A stretch of DNA of 64,000 nt from Hirschia sp964342355. Lineage in GTDB: Bacteria; Pseudomonadota; Alphaproteobacteria; Caulobacterales; Hyphomonadaceae. A program made the translations under genes and the position numbers. The notes under the pieces were generated by a model, which was given only the letters and a program-made list of their open reading frames with translations, searched no databases and had not been told where the DNA came from. Below are positions 48,799 to 57,531 of this stretch, piece after piece. How positions within the stretch are numbered: the first letter of the stretch is position 1; each line of letters begins with the position of its first letter. Location: NCBI GenBank assembly GCA_964342355.1, contig CAYFFG010000007.1:77811-141810 (forward strand), read 5' to 3'.

Positions 48799-51700
48799 TC
48801 GGCCATAAGTCAGGTCTGGCGGAGTTATCGGTCAAGCGTCCGCTACTTGTTACGGTCTTTAATCTTCTGATCGTTATTGCGGGTATCGCGGCCCTTTTGG
48901 GGATAGAAGTGCGCGAGTTACCGGATGTGGACAGGCCTGTTGTCAGCATCCGCGCCACAATGCCTGGTGGCGCTCCAGAGACCATGGACGCAGAAGTGAC
49001 CAGCGTGTTGGAAGGCGCCGCGGCTCGTGTTTCAGGCGTAAGGGTTATTCGCGCTTCTAGCGAAGAGAACAGCTCCAGAGTCCATATTGAATTTAATCCG
49101 GGAGTTGATCTGGATACCGCTGCAGCTGATACGCGAGAGGCCGTGAATCAAATCGTCAGACGGCTGCCGGACCGCGTTGAGAACGTGATTGTTACTAAAG
49201 CGGATCAGGATGGTCAGGCTGTTGTTACGCTGGCAGTAACCAGTGATACCCTGTCTCTAGAAGAAATGACGCGTGTAATTGAAAAATCAATTGCGCCAGA
49301 AATTCTTTCAATCGATGGCGTTGCCTCTGTTCAAGAATATGGGGTGCGGGAGCGTCAGATGCGGGTCTTGATAGACCCGCTCCGCCTTGGTCGATTTGGT
49401 CTGACAGTTAGCGATGTTGCTTCGGCGCTTAGGCAGGCGCCTTATGATGTGCCTGTCGGTAGCTTTAGGTCAGAGGATCAAGAACTTATAGTGCGGGCGG
49501 AAGCGACAGCAGCCACACCAGCGCGCATTAAAGAAGTGGTTATTTCAGATTTGGTGAAAGTTGGTGATGTGGCGGAAGTTGTTCTGGCGCCAGCTGACGC
49601 AAATAACCTCTTAATGGTTGATGGTGAAACAGCGATCGGCTTGGGTGTGGTAAGACGCGCACAGTCTAACACCATCAAAATATCGGATGCCGTAAGCAAA
49701 CGGGTTGTCGAACTTAATGAACAATTTGACGACCTTCATATTCGCGTCTCAACAGATGACGCGGTGTTCATCAGGCGTTCTGTTGAAGAAGTTGTGACCA
49801 GCCTTGCGTTCACTGTCATCATTGTTGTTGGCACGATCTGGCTGTTTCTACGTTCTGGTAAAGCGACGATAATTCCTGCTGTGGCTATTCCGATCGCCTT
49901 GGTCGGCACGCTAGCGGGTATTTGGGCTATGGGATTTTCCATTAATCTCATAACCCTATTGGCGCTAGTACTGGCGACAGGATTGATAGTTGATGACGCA
50001 ATTGTCGTGTTGGAAAATGTCCAGAGGCAACAATCTCGGGGATTAGGGAATAAAGCTGCTGCTGCCATTGGTACGCATCAAGTGTTTTTTGCCGTTATCG
50101 CGACGACAGCGGTGTTGGTTGCCGTATTTGTTCCAATCTCCTTTCTTCCATCCACAACAGGGCGTTTGTTTCGTGAGTTTGGTTTTGTTCTAGCGCTGTC
50201 AGTCATTATTTCATCGTTCGTCGCGCTGACACTGGCACCAGCAATCGCAGCCCGGTTCAAACTGATCGCAGAAGAAAATCAACCAAAGAACGCGATCGAA
50301 CGGTTCGGGACTTATCTTGGTGACAAGTATGCAAGAAGCATTGAGCTAAGTTTCAAAGCTCCGCTGATTGTTGTGATTACCTGTTTAGTGGCGGCTGGTG
50401 GCGCTTTTTGGGCCTATAAAGCTTTGGGTTCTGAGCTTGTGCCTCAAGAGGACCGTGGACAATTCATAATTTTTGCAACCGGTCCAGATGGTGTCGGTCT
50501 CAGTTATATGGAACGTCAAGCTGACGAAATACTGGACCGCCTGGAGCCTTTGCGGGAAAGCGGTGAAGTTGTATCCATATTTACAATTGTTGGTCGTTTC
50601 GATCCTAACCGCGTCTGGATGCGCGCAACTTTGGCCCCTTGGGCGGATAGAGAACGTACACAGTCCGAGATCATCAATAATTTGCGTGGACCGATGTCTG
50701 AAATACCTGGGGCGAATGTGTCTGTGTTTGGACAGAACAGTCTTCAGGGAGGCCGTGGCGGAAATCGTTCGGGCCTTCAAATTGCGCTGACGGGCCCGGA
50801 ATATCTGGACATTTACGAAGCCGCGCGCGCTTTGGCTGACATGGTGGAAACGCGGTCGCAAATACTCTCCAACCCTGAGATTTCTTACCAACCGACACAA
50901 CCTCAATTATCTATTAATGTGGACCGTACGCGCGCAGCAGACCTTGATGTGCCGCTAAGCGAAGTCTCACTGACACTCCAGGCGATGGTTGGTGGCGAAA
51001 ATGTTGTTGATCTGAATGTAGGCGACCAAGCAATTCCGATCATTTTGGAGGCTGAAACAAGCTCTATTCGCTCTCCAGCTGATTTGCACAATCTGTTTGT
51101 GCGTTCGCGTTCTGGAGAATTAACGCCGCTTTCCAGTCTGACGACTATTACGGAACAGGGTGTTGCTGCAGAGCTCGATCGGGTTGAGCAGAGACGTGCG
51201 ATTGAATTAGAGGCGGACATCGCAACCGGCGTTCCTCTAGCTGAGGCTGTTGCAGAAATCGAACGGTTAGCAGATGCGACACTGCCAAGCGGTATTTCTT
51301 TTATCCTCCAGGGTGAAGCAGATACGCTCCAGGAATCTTCACGTGATATGATGATTACATTCGGATTTGCGATCCTGATTGTATTCCTTGTTCTGGTGGC
51401 GCAGTTTGAGAGCATAACCAGTCCGGTCATTGTGATGCTTATCGTTCCATTCGGTTTGGCTGCAGCGATTTATGCGATGTTTCTGTCTGGCACGTCTCTA
51501 AACATTTATTCTCAAATCGGGTTGGTCCTATTGATCGGATTGATGGCGAAGAACGGCATTCTTCTCGTTGAGTTTGCCGACCAGCTTCGCACGCAAGGTC
51601 GGTCGGTCAGGGGCGCAGCATTAGAGGCGGCTACAGTACGCCTTCGTCCAATTGCAATGACAGTTATTTCTACGGCGCTAGGCGCTATTCCTTTGATCCT

Positions 51701-51911
51701 GTCAGATGGGGCCGGCGCGGAAGCTAGAAACGCCATCGGATGGGTGATTTTCGGAGGTTTGTTTTTGGCGGCCGTGTTTACGCTTTATCTCACACCGGTG
51801 TTGTACTTGTGGTGCGCAAGACTTAGCGGTTCGCGGGCTCAGAACGCTGTGTCACTTGATGATGAGCTGGCGCACGCACGTAGTTTGCCTGAAGATAAGG
51901 GCGCTCCATGA
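48795..51911 (+). CDS. RND multidrug efflux pump, inner-membrane transporter (HAE1 type)
   Basis: This is a 1038-residue proton-driven pump of the AcrB/MexB class with 12 membrane helices and two large periplasmic loops. The proton-relay Asp pair in helix 4 is Asp400-Asp401 (GLIVDDAIVVLENV), equivalent to AcrB Asp407/408. The MexD/VexF-like start reads LAELSVKRPLLVTVFNLLIV, and MPGGAPETMDAEVTSVLEGA is a conserved porter-domain segment. It overlaps its neighbours by four bases on each side, so adaptor, pump and channel are cotranslated. Substrates are not predictable. Confidence 0.95.
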   Translation: MIGHKSGLAELSVKRPLLVTVFNLLIVIAGIAALLGIEVRELPDVDRPVVSIRATMPGGAPETMDAEVTSVLEGAAARVSGVRVIRASSEENSSRVHIEFNPGVDLDTAAADTREAVNQIVRRLPDRVENVIVTKADQDGQAVVTLAVTSDTLSLEEMTRVIEKSIAPEILSIDGVASVQEYGVRERQMRVLIDPLRLGRFGLTVSDVASALRQAPYDVPVGSFRSEDQELIVRAEATAATPARIKEVVISDLVKVGDVAEVVLAPADANNLLMVDGETAIGLGVVRRAQSNTIKISDAVSKRVVELNEQFDDLHIRVSTDDAVFIRRSVEEVVTSLAFTVIIVVGTIWLFLRSGKATIIPAVAIPIALVGTLAGIWAMGFSINLITLLALVLATGLIVDDAIVVLENVQRQQSRGLGNKAAAAIGTHQVFFAVIATTAVLVAVFVPISFLPSTTGRLFREFGFVLALSVIISSFVALTLAPAIAARFKLIAEENQPKNAIERFGTYLGDKYARSIELSFKAPLIVVITCLVAAGGAFWAYKALGSELVPQEDRGQFIIFATGPDGVGLSYMERQADEILDRLEPLRESGEVVSIFTIVGRFDPNRVWMRATLAPWADRERTQSEIINNLRGPMSEIPGANVSVFGQNSLQGGRGGNRSGLQIALTGPEYLDIYEAARALADMVETRSQILSNPEISYQPTQPQLSINVDRTRAADLDVPLSEVSLTLQAMVGGENVVDLNVGDQAIPIILEAETSSIRSPADLHNLFVRSRSGELTPLSSLTTITEQGVAAELDRVEQRRAIELEADIATGVPLAEAVAEIERLADATLPSGISFILQGEADTLQESSRDMMITFGFAILIVFLVLVAQFESITSPVIVMLIVPFGLAAAIYAMFLSGTSLNIYSQIGLVLLIGLMAKNGILLVEFADQLRTQGRSVRGAALEAATVRLRPIAMTVISTALGAIPLILSDGAGAEARNAIGWVIFGGLFLAAVFTLYLTPVLYLWCARLSGSRAQNAVSLDDELAHARSLPEDKGAP

Positions 51912-53260
51912 ATTTAAAAACATCTATTCTGATAACTGCAGTTGCGAGCGCTGCTGGGTGTGTGGTTGGGCCTGAGCCGACAACGCCTACAATTGAATTA
52001 TCACCCGCATTTTCCATCGAACTGGAAAATAGTAGACCATTCAGCAATGAGATTGCGTGGTGGGAACACTTTGGCAACGCGGAATTGTCCAAAGTGATGC
52101 GGTTAGTCAGAGCGAACAACTTACAAGTCGCCATAGCGCGTGCCAATCTTGAGCGTTCATTTGCGCTTTCAACAGCCGCTCGGTCAGATCTCTTTCCGAC
52201 ATTAGACGCTTTTATTGATAACGGATTGTCCATTGATCTTGAGGACACAGGTCGAACTGATGATACGACGGTTGCGGGTGCTTCATTCCGTTTCAATCCG
52301 GATTTAAATGGTAAAAATAAAAGAGCGCTGCAAGCTGCTCAAGCGCAACTCCAATCAGCTCGCTTATCTGAACAAGACGTCTTGCGGCTCGTGACACTAC
52401 AGGCTGGCAGACAGTTTGTAGAGTTAAAGCGGACGCAGGCAAGGTTAGCGTTATTGGAAGCGACGTTAGAGCTTCAATCAAGAACTTTGGACATTGTTAC
52501 AGCAAGATTTGATGCGGGGCTTTCTCCGGCTTTGGACGTCGATAGAGCTGCGTCTGACCTGGCGCAAAGCAGAGCGCAAAGGAGCTTGCTTATCGCCAGC
52601 CAGTTTAGGGCCCAAAATGCGCTAGCCTTATTAGCTGGAACAGAGCCGACAAATGACCCGAATGTTAAAGGAGCAGACCAGGTGCCTATGCTGGTGGTCG
52701 CTTCTACAGGCGTACCGGCGGATTTGCTTCGCAATCGACCAGATGTAAGAGCGGCAGAAGCTGATTTTATTGCAGCAGTTGCCAACATTGGCGTTCAAAA
52801 AGCAGATCTTTATCCGTCTCTCACCTTGCCGGGGCAAATTCGAACGACGCTTGGAAATGGTGATGTGCTTTCTAACGCCATTTTGAGCATTAGCGCTGCA
52901 ATTGACATTCCGTTGTTAGATGCAGGGCGTCGGCGGGCAGAAGTCGAAGCGCAAAAAGCATTTGCAGAAGCGGCGCTTCTATCATGGCGTCAAAACGTGC
53001 TTACAGCTTTAACCGAAGTAGAAAATGCACTGGTGACGATTGAGAGCATCACAGAACAGCTCAAAGAACTTGAAACCAGCGTTGAGCGCAGTGAGTCTGC
53101 TTATCGCCAGTTGGACTCACTTTATCGCGAGGGTTTGACAAGCTTCATTGATGTGCTTGATGCGCAAAGATCACTGATCGCCCGTCGTCAAAGTGTCATT
53201 GAGGCGCGCGCAGATCTTGCTGTCGCAACTATAGAATTGTCGGCCTATTTGGCATTGTGA
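51908..53260 (+). CDS. RND efflux outer-membrane channel lipoprotein (NodT/OprM family)
   Basis: This is a 450-residue outer-membrane factor completing the tripartite pump. A lipoprotein signal ends at Cys18 (ASAAGCVVGPEP). Two repeated outer-membrane-efflux domains follow, with the family strings WWEHFGNAELSKVM (near 45), LRNRPDVRAAEADFIAAVAN (near 276) and SFIDVLDAQRSLIARRQ near the end. It overlaps the pump gene by four bases and is followed by a hairpin shared with the convergent crotonase gene. Confidence 0.94.
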   Translation: MNLKTSILITAVASAAGCVVGPEPTTPTIELSPAFSIELENSRPFSNEIAWWEHFGNAELSKVMRLVRANNLQVAIARANLERSFALSTAARSDLFPTLDAFIDNGLSIDLEDTGRTDDTTVAGASFRFNPDLNGKNKRALQAAQAQLQSARLSEQDVLRLVTLQAGRQFVELKRTQARLALLEATLELQSRTLDIVTARFDAGLSPALDVDRAASDLAQSRAQRSLLIASQFRAQNALALLAGTEPTNDPNVKGADQVPMLVVASTGVPADLLRNRPDVRAAEADFIAAVANIGVQKADLYPSLTLPGQIRTTLGNGDVLSNAILSISAAIDIPLLDAGRRRAEVEAQKAFAEAALLSWRQNVLTALTEVENALVTIESITEQLKELETSVERSESAYRQLDSLYREGLTSFIDVLDAQRSLIARRQSVIEARADLAVATIELSAYLAL

Positions 53261-53261
53261 T

Positions 53262-53288
53262 GGAAAAGGGCGAATTAGCGCCCTTTCC
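53262..53288 (+). terminator. Hairpin between the channel and crotonase genes
   Basis: GGAAAAGGGCG (53262-53272) pairs with CGCCCTTTCC (53279-53288) with one bulged A. It lies right after the efflux operon's stop and overlaps the end of the convergent crotonase gene. There is no strong T-run, so it is a moderate bidirectional terminator. Confidence 0.5.
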
Positions 53289-54060
53289 AAATCGGTTTCC
53301 GCCGTTCCGCAAACGCCTTTAAACCTTCGGTGCGATCTTCAGATTTAAGAGCGATGTTGGCGATATCCATTTGTTTTGCCCACGCTTCTTTTTCATTCCA
53401 CTCTGTCGACTGGAAGATGATTTCTTTGGAGGCGGCCACTGCAGTGGGGCCGTTCGGTAGCATTTTCTCAGCAAAAGCAAGGGCGGCTTCAAACGCTTTT
53501 CCGGCGTCTGTCAGTTGATTGATGACGCCCCATTTATACATGTAGTCAGCGTCTCGAAACTCTCCTGTCAGCGCCATTTCCATAGCTAAATGATGGGGCA
53601 TGCGTTTGGGCAAGCGGAAGAGGCCGCCGCCAATGGCGACAACGTTATGACGTACTTCGGGCAAGCCAAACTTAGCTGTTTCTGATGCAATGATAATGTC
53701 GCATGCGAGGCACATTTCGAAACCGCCACCAACAGCATAACCTTCAACAGCAGCGATCAAAGGCTTGCGAGATGGACGCTTCAAAATCCCAAATCCGCCC
53801 CGCTCAGTTGAGCGAGTTCCGCCCTTCGCTGCTGCTTTAAGGTCGGCGCCAGCACAGAAGTGCTCTGAAGAAGATCTGATAATACCGATGAACAACTCAT
53901 CCGTGTTGTCCAGCAGATCCATAGCTTCTTGCATGCCTTGCGATGAGATATGATCAAACGCGTTACGTGCTTCGGGCCGATCTATCGTGATGACAAGGAT
54001 ATGGCCGTTGCGCTCGGTTTTAATCCGGTCTGAAGGAGTTACTTCTGCTGTCATGATCAT
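53275..54060 (-). CDS. Enoyl-CoA hydratase/isomerase (crotonase) family protein
   Basis: This is a 261-residue crotonase-fold enzyme, probably hydrating an enoyl-CoA during breakdown of an organic acid. I choose ATG 54060, with AAGG just upstream and four bases after the SDR stop; the frame can be extended to 54090. Oxyanion-hole blocks are HFCAGADLKAAAKGG (near 66) and AVEGYAVGGGFEMCLACDII (near 104), with KFGLPEVRHNV after it. It is the last gene of the TetR-ligase-SDR-crotonase operon. Confidence 0.9.
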   Translation of the reverse strand: MIMTAEVTPSDRIKTERNGHILVITIDRPEARNAFDHISSQGMQEAMDLLDNTDELFIGIIRSSSEHFCAGADLKAAAKGGTRSTERGGFGILKRPSRKPLIAAVEGYAVGGGFEMCLACDIIIASETAKFGLPEVRHNVVAIGGGLFRLPKRMPHHLAMEMALTGEFRDADYMYKWGVINQLTDAGKAFEAALAFAEKMLPNGPTAVAASKEIIFQSTEWNEKEAWAKQMDIANIALKSEDRTEGLKAFAERRKPIWKGR

Positions 54061-54064
54061 AGCC

Positions 54065-54856
54065 TTAAAGATTGAATGTGAAGCCGCCATTGACTGGGTA
54101 AGTCTGACCGGTCACCCAGCTGGAAGCGTCAGATGCAAGAAAGAGGATCATGTTGGCTACGTCGTCAGGTTCGCCTGGGCGTCGGATAACATACGAGCGC
54201 ATTATCTTTTTCAGGCGTTCAGGATCTTTTTCCAAGCGTGCTTTGATCGGAGGGGTGAACGTCGCTGCGATGGAGACACAGTTCGCTGCGATGTTATAAC
54301 GCCCCAGTCCGCGCGCGCATGAGCGCATAAAGCCAGCTGCGCCTGCCTTGGCGCCGGCGTAGATTTCCAGACCAGGATCTCCGAAACGAGATGCTTCCGA
54401 GATGACAGTCACAATGCGTCCGTTTCTACGTTCGATCATGCCTGGGACAACAGCAGATGTCGCATTGATGACGCCGTAAAAATTGACCCCGATGAAACTA
54501 TCCCAATCCTGAGGACCTGTTTCCCAGAAAGGTTTGCGAGCGTTTTCCGTTGGTTCAGCGCCTGCGTTTCCCGCGTTGTTTACGAGGATATCAACTGGTC
54601 CCAGTTCTGCTTCTGCCCGCGCGACAGTTTCTTGCATTGCCTCCAGTTTGGTGACGTCGCCCTGAATGGCGAGCGCTTTGCCGCCAAGTTCACGAACTTC
54701 CTCGGCGACTGCTTCTGCACGATCAGCATGGAAATCGTTTACAACGACACCCCCAGCATTGTGGACTGCAAAATGAAGTGCTGCCTGGCGTCCAACGCCT
54801 TGTCCTGCGCCGGTTATCAAGGCGACCTTGCCTTTTAGGTCTACGAGGTCGGTCAT
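54065..54856 (-). CDS. Short-chain dehydrogenase/reductase
   Basis: This is a 263-residue SDR oxidoreductase, probably acting on a hydroxyacyl-CoA or related intermediate. The NAD(P)-binding motif is ALITGAGQGVGRQAALHFA (residues 12-30), with NNAGNAG near 90. The active site is Ser (ISEAS near 153) and the Tyr-x3-Lys pair in YAGAK (near 167). The C-terminal GQTYPVNGGFTFNL is typical. The start overlaps the ligase stop by four bases. Confidence 0.92.
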   Translation of the reverse strand: MTDLVDLKGKVALITGAGQGVGRQAALHFAVHNAGGVVVNDFHADRAEAVAEEVRELGGKALAIQGDVTKLEAMQETVARAEAELGPVDILVNNAGNAGAEPTENARKPFWETGPQDWDSFIGVNFYGVINATSAVVPGMIERRNGRIVTVISEASRFGDPGLEIYAGAKAGAAGFMRSCARGLGRYNIAANCVSIAATFTPPIKARLEKDPERLKKIMRSYVIRRPGEPDDVANMILFLASDASSWVTGQTYPVNGGFTFNL

Positions 54857-56373
54857 ATTTTCTTATCCTTTCCTGCCCATAGCGGATCACGCAGTTGGCG
54901 TTTTAAAATTTTGCCCATCGTGTTGCGTGGGAGTTCGTCCACAAACTCGAATTTTCTTGGAATTTTGTAGCTTGCCAGTTTTTCCTGGCAGTGTTGGAAA
55001 AGTTCTTCTTTGCTGACTTTTGCTTCCGCTTTCAGCTCCATGAAGGCCCACACTTCTTCACCGAAATCTTCGTTCGGCGCGCCAAGGACTGCCGCATCAA
55101 GAATGGCAGGATGCTCAAGGAGTGCTGACTCTATTTCTGCAGGGTAAATGTTTACCCCGCCTGAAATGATCATGTCCTTGGAGCGATCGGTGAGAAACAG
55201 AAAGCCATCCTCATCGAGATAGCCTTTGTCTTCGACATTGAAGAACCCGCGCTCATCAAGCGTCTTTTCAGATAGTTTAGGGGCGTTGAGATAATTTTTG
55301 ATCGCGCCTGGAGTGCGCACCCATAGTTCGCCAACTTCTCCTGGCTGAAGAATGGCGCCGTCGTCATTGCGGATTTCGATTTCAACGCCAGATACAGGTA
55401 AACCGGATGAGCCGGGCTTTTTTCGTTGGTATTTGGCAGGCATGTTGGTGACCATGCCTGTTTCAGTTGAGCCATATCCCTCAGATAGGATCTCTCCAAA
55501 AGTATCTAAAATCCATTCTTTCAACGGCCAGGCACATGGAGCCGCACCGATCGTAATTGCCTTAAGCGAAGACAAATCATACTTTCGGATTGTGCTCTGA
55601 GGGAGCGCGGCAATGCGTTTATACATTGTCGGCACGCCAGACCAGTGCGTGATTTTATGTTTCTCAATTAGTTTAAGCGTGTCTTCAGCATCAAACTTGC
55701 GAACCAACACAACTTGGCGACCCGCAGCCATCGCATTCCAAATTTGGTTGGGCCCTGATGCATGGTGAACAGGCATGTTCACGAGGGATGCACCGTCCTC
55801 TGGGCTAGGTTGGGGATGTTCAGAGGCAAGTGGCGGTAAGGATCGGCGCATTTCAACGCCTTTAGGGAAGCCTGTCGTTCCAGACGTGTAGACCACTAAA
55901 GGCGGATTGCGTCTAGCTATTCGCTCGGGTGCTTCTTCGACTAACAGATCGTTAAATGGTTCAAATCCTTTAGCGGAACCATTAACGGCGACTTTGACTT
56001 TCAGATGAGTAGATTCAAGAGCTGGGGCAATCGCGCTTAGGTCAGGATCATCGCAAATAAATGCGACAGCGCCAGAATCCTTTAAAATGTGTTTTGTCTC
56101 ATCTGGAGTTAAGCGCCAGTTTTGAACAAGCAAACGCGCATCCAGTTTGCCTGCAGCTTGAGAAATCACCGCCCATTCAAGGCAATTGTGCGTGCGAGCA
56201 ACAATGATGTCGTCTGCTTTCACACCATGAATCGCTAAGGCTTGCGCGAGCTGATTAGATCGCGTGTTTAACTCGCGATAAGTGATGGCTTGATCACCAT
56301 CTATCATGACGGGTAAGTCCGGTCGTATGCCGCACCAGTGCTCCAGGCTTCTATAGAATGGCTCTTGAATCAT
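54853..56373 (-). CDS. Acyl-CoA synthetase (AMP-dependent ligase)
   Basis: This 506-residue ANL-superfamily ligase activates a carboxylic acid with ATP and coenzyme A. Motifs are VYTSGTTGFPKGVEM (near 160), the loop EGYGSTETGMVTNMP (near 294), GELWVRTPG (near 345), and hinge LTDRSKDMIISGGVNIYPAE (near 392) with the final catalytic Lys in RNTMGKILKRQLR. Its substrate is not clear. The neighbours suggest a beta-oxidation-like route. It overlaps both the tetR stop and the SDR start by four bases. Confidence 0.93.
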   Translation of the reverse strand: MIQEPFYRSLEHWCGIRPDLPVMIDGDQAITYRELNTRSNQLAQALAIHGVKADDIIVARTHNCLEWAVISQAAGKLDARLLVQNWRLTPDETKHILKDSGAVAFICDDPDLSAIAPALESTHLKVKVAVNGSAKGFEPFNDLLVEEAPERIARRNPPLVVYTSGTTGFPKGVEMRRSLPPLASEHPQPSPEDGASLVNMPVHHASGPNQIWNAMAAGRQVVLVRKFDAEDTLKLIEKHKITHWSGVPTMYKRIAALPQSTIRKYDLSSLKAITIGAAPCAWPLKEWILDTFGEILSEGYGSTETGMVTNMPAKYQRKKPGSSGLPVSGVEIEIRNDDGAILQPGEVGELWVRTPGAIKNYLNAPKLSEKTLDERGFFNVEDKGYLDEDGFLFLTDRSKDMIISGGVNIYPAEIESALLEHPAILDAAVLGAPNEDFGEEVWAFMELKAEAKVSKEELFQHCQEKLASYKIPRKFEFVDELPRNTMGKILKRQLRDPLWAGKDKKI

Positions 56374-57002
56374 TTTGCGAGCGCTCGTTTAAGGTTGGAA
56401 AGAAAAGTGTCACGCAGTAATTCGACATTCACGGCGTCAGGCGCGATCAGCCATTGGGTGAGAATGCCGCGCATTGCAATCAGGATGAGACGCCCTTGAG
56501 CCATTGGGTCGATATCAGGGCAGATTTCACCGTTGTTGATACCTGCTTCGATCATGCGCGCGTAAGACAGGGCTGATTCAGAGTTTAGCCTAGCAGTTGA
56601 GGGCCTCAGCACCGGGTTGGTGACTGCTGCATTTAAGATAGCGTGAAAGGCCCGAAGTGACTCAAGATCGCGCTTTCCGTCATCTATATAGAATGCAATG
56701 CGCTTGAGTAAGCTATCCAGACCAGCACCGCCAAAGTCAGCGTTTTGCATGCGGTCGACAAAGCCTTCCACTACGTAATCAGCGAGTGCGGAGACAAGTT
56801 GATCTTTTGAACCGAAGTAATGTGCGGGCAGGGCGCGGCTATATCCAGCGCGCTGACCCGCCTCCAACAATGTCAACGCCTCCAACCCGCGCTCAGCGAC
56901 AATCTCTAAGGCGGCGGACATGATTCTGCGTTCCGCTTGCGCGCGGCGCTCGGCCTGAGGCGTTCTTGTCGTTTTGCTGTTTGTCGGATGTGATGAAGGC
57001 AT
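56370..57002 (-). CDS. TetR-family transcriptional regulator
   Basis: This is a 210-residue TetR repressor from ATG 57002 (MPSSHPTNSKTTRTPQAERR). The open frame runs on to 57476, but that part only mirrors the DUF35 gene on the other strand. The DNA-binding unit is at about 25-70 (LEALTLLEAGQRAGYSRALP followed by HYFGSKDQLVSAL). The gene leads the ligase-SDR-crotonase operon and is divergent from the DUF35/thiolase pair. The palindrome at 57026-57043 is its likely operator. An acyl-CoA ligand would fit the context but is inference. Confidence 0.9.
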   Translation of the reverse strand: MPSSHPTNSKTTRTPQAERRAQAERRIMSAALEIVAERGLEALTLLEAGQRAGYSRALPAHYFGSKDQLVSALADYVVEGFVDRMQNADFGGAGLDSLLKRIAFYIDDGKRDLESLRAFHAILNAAVTNPVLRPSTARLNSESALSYARMIEAGINNGEICPDIDPMAQGRLILIAMRGILTQWLIAPDAVNVELLRDTFLSNLKRALAK

Positions 57003-57025
57003 CGAAAAGCTTTGTGTAAAATAAC

Positions 57026-57043
57026 TTGTTTGCAGACAAACAA
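57026..57043. promoter_or_regulatory. TetR operator candidate
   Basis: TTGTTTG (57026-57032) and CAAACAA (57037-57043) are perfect 7-base arms around CAGA. It lies 24 bases before the tetR ATG and 68 before the DUF35 gene, where one repressor could control both divergent operons. Confidence 0.6.
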
Positions 57044-57111
57044 ATAAATGCTTAGTTGGCAAGCAGGATTTGAAAACTGACTGCTGAATGGATATTGGGA
57101 GGACGAGGGCG

Positions 57112-57531
57112 ATGAATGAGGTGCCGGAATTGTTAAAGCCTGATCTATATGCGCGTACGCCTGATGGCTTGGGTTTGTCGGGCGGTAAGTGCGTTAAATG
57201 TGGATATGTCTTTTTTCCCTTCCAACAACGTGGATGTGAAAAGTGTGGAGCGCATGGTGAGGATATATCTGCGTATGAACTAGGGGCGGGGGGCAAGCTC
57301 GTTTCTGCGGCGACCGTGCATTTGCACGCAGGAAAAAACAGAACAGCGCCATTTGTTATTGGCGTCATCGAACTGGATTCTGGCCCGCGGGTTCGAACGC
57401 TTCTTGTTGAAATGCCAGATGCTGAGCAACGACTCGGCGAGATGGTCGAAGCTGTTCTGGTCGAAGCAAAAAACAAGGACGGAGATCCAGTTCAAGACCT
57501 GCGTTTTAAACCGGTTGGGAGAGCGTTATAA
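57112..57531 (+). CDS. Zn-ribbon/OB-fold DUF35 protein
   Basis: This 139-residue protein has a zinc ribbon with two Cys pairs (CVKCG near 28 and CEKCG near 44) and a C-terminal OB-fold (about 60-135). I choose ATG 57112, with GGGAGGACGAGGG upstream; an ATG at 57088 is also in frame but lacks such a site. DUF35 proteins pair with thiolase-like enzymes and are needed for their activity, for example in ketoacyl-CoA thiolases and in steroid side-chain aldolases. The thiolase-like gene follows with a one-base overlap (TAATG). Confidence 0.9.
   Translation: MNEVPELLKPDLYARTPDGLGLSGGKCVKCGYVFFPFQQRGCEKCGAHGEDISAYELGAGGKLVSAATVHLHAGKNRTAPFVIGVIELDSGPRVRTLLVEMPDAEQRLGEMVEAVLVEAKNKDGDPVQDLRFKPVGRAL

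Noticed and set aside
57003..57476. N-terminal extension of the TetR gene to 57476
   Set aside because: The extra 158 codons mirror the DUF35 gene on the opposite strand. TetR proteins normally start near the ATG at 57002.
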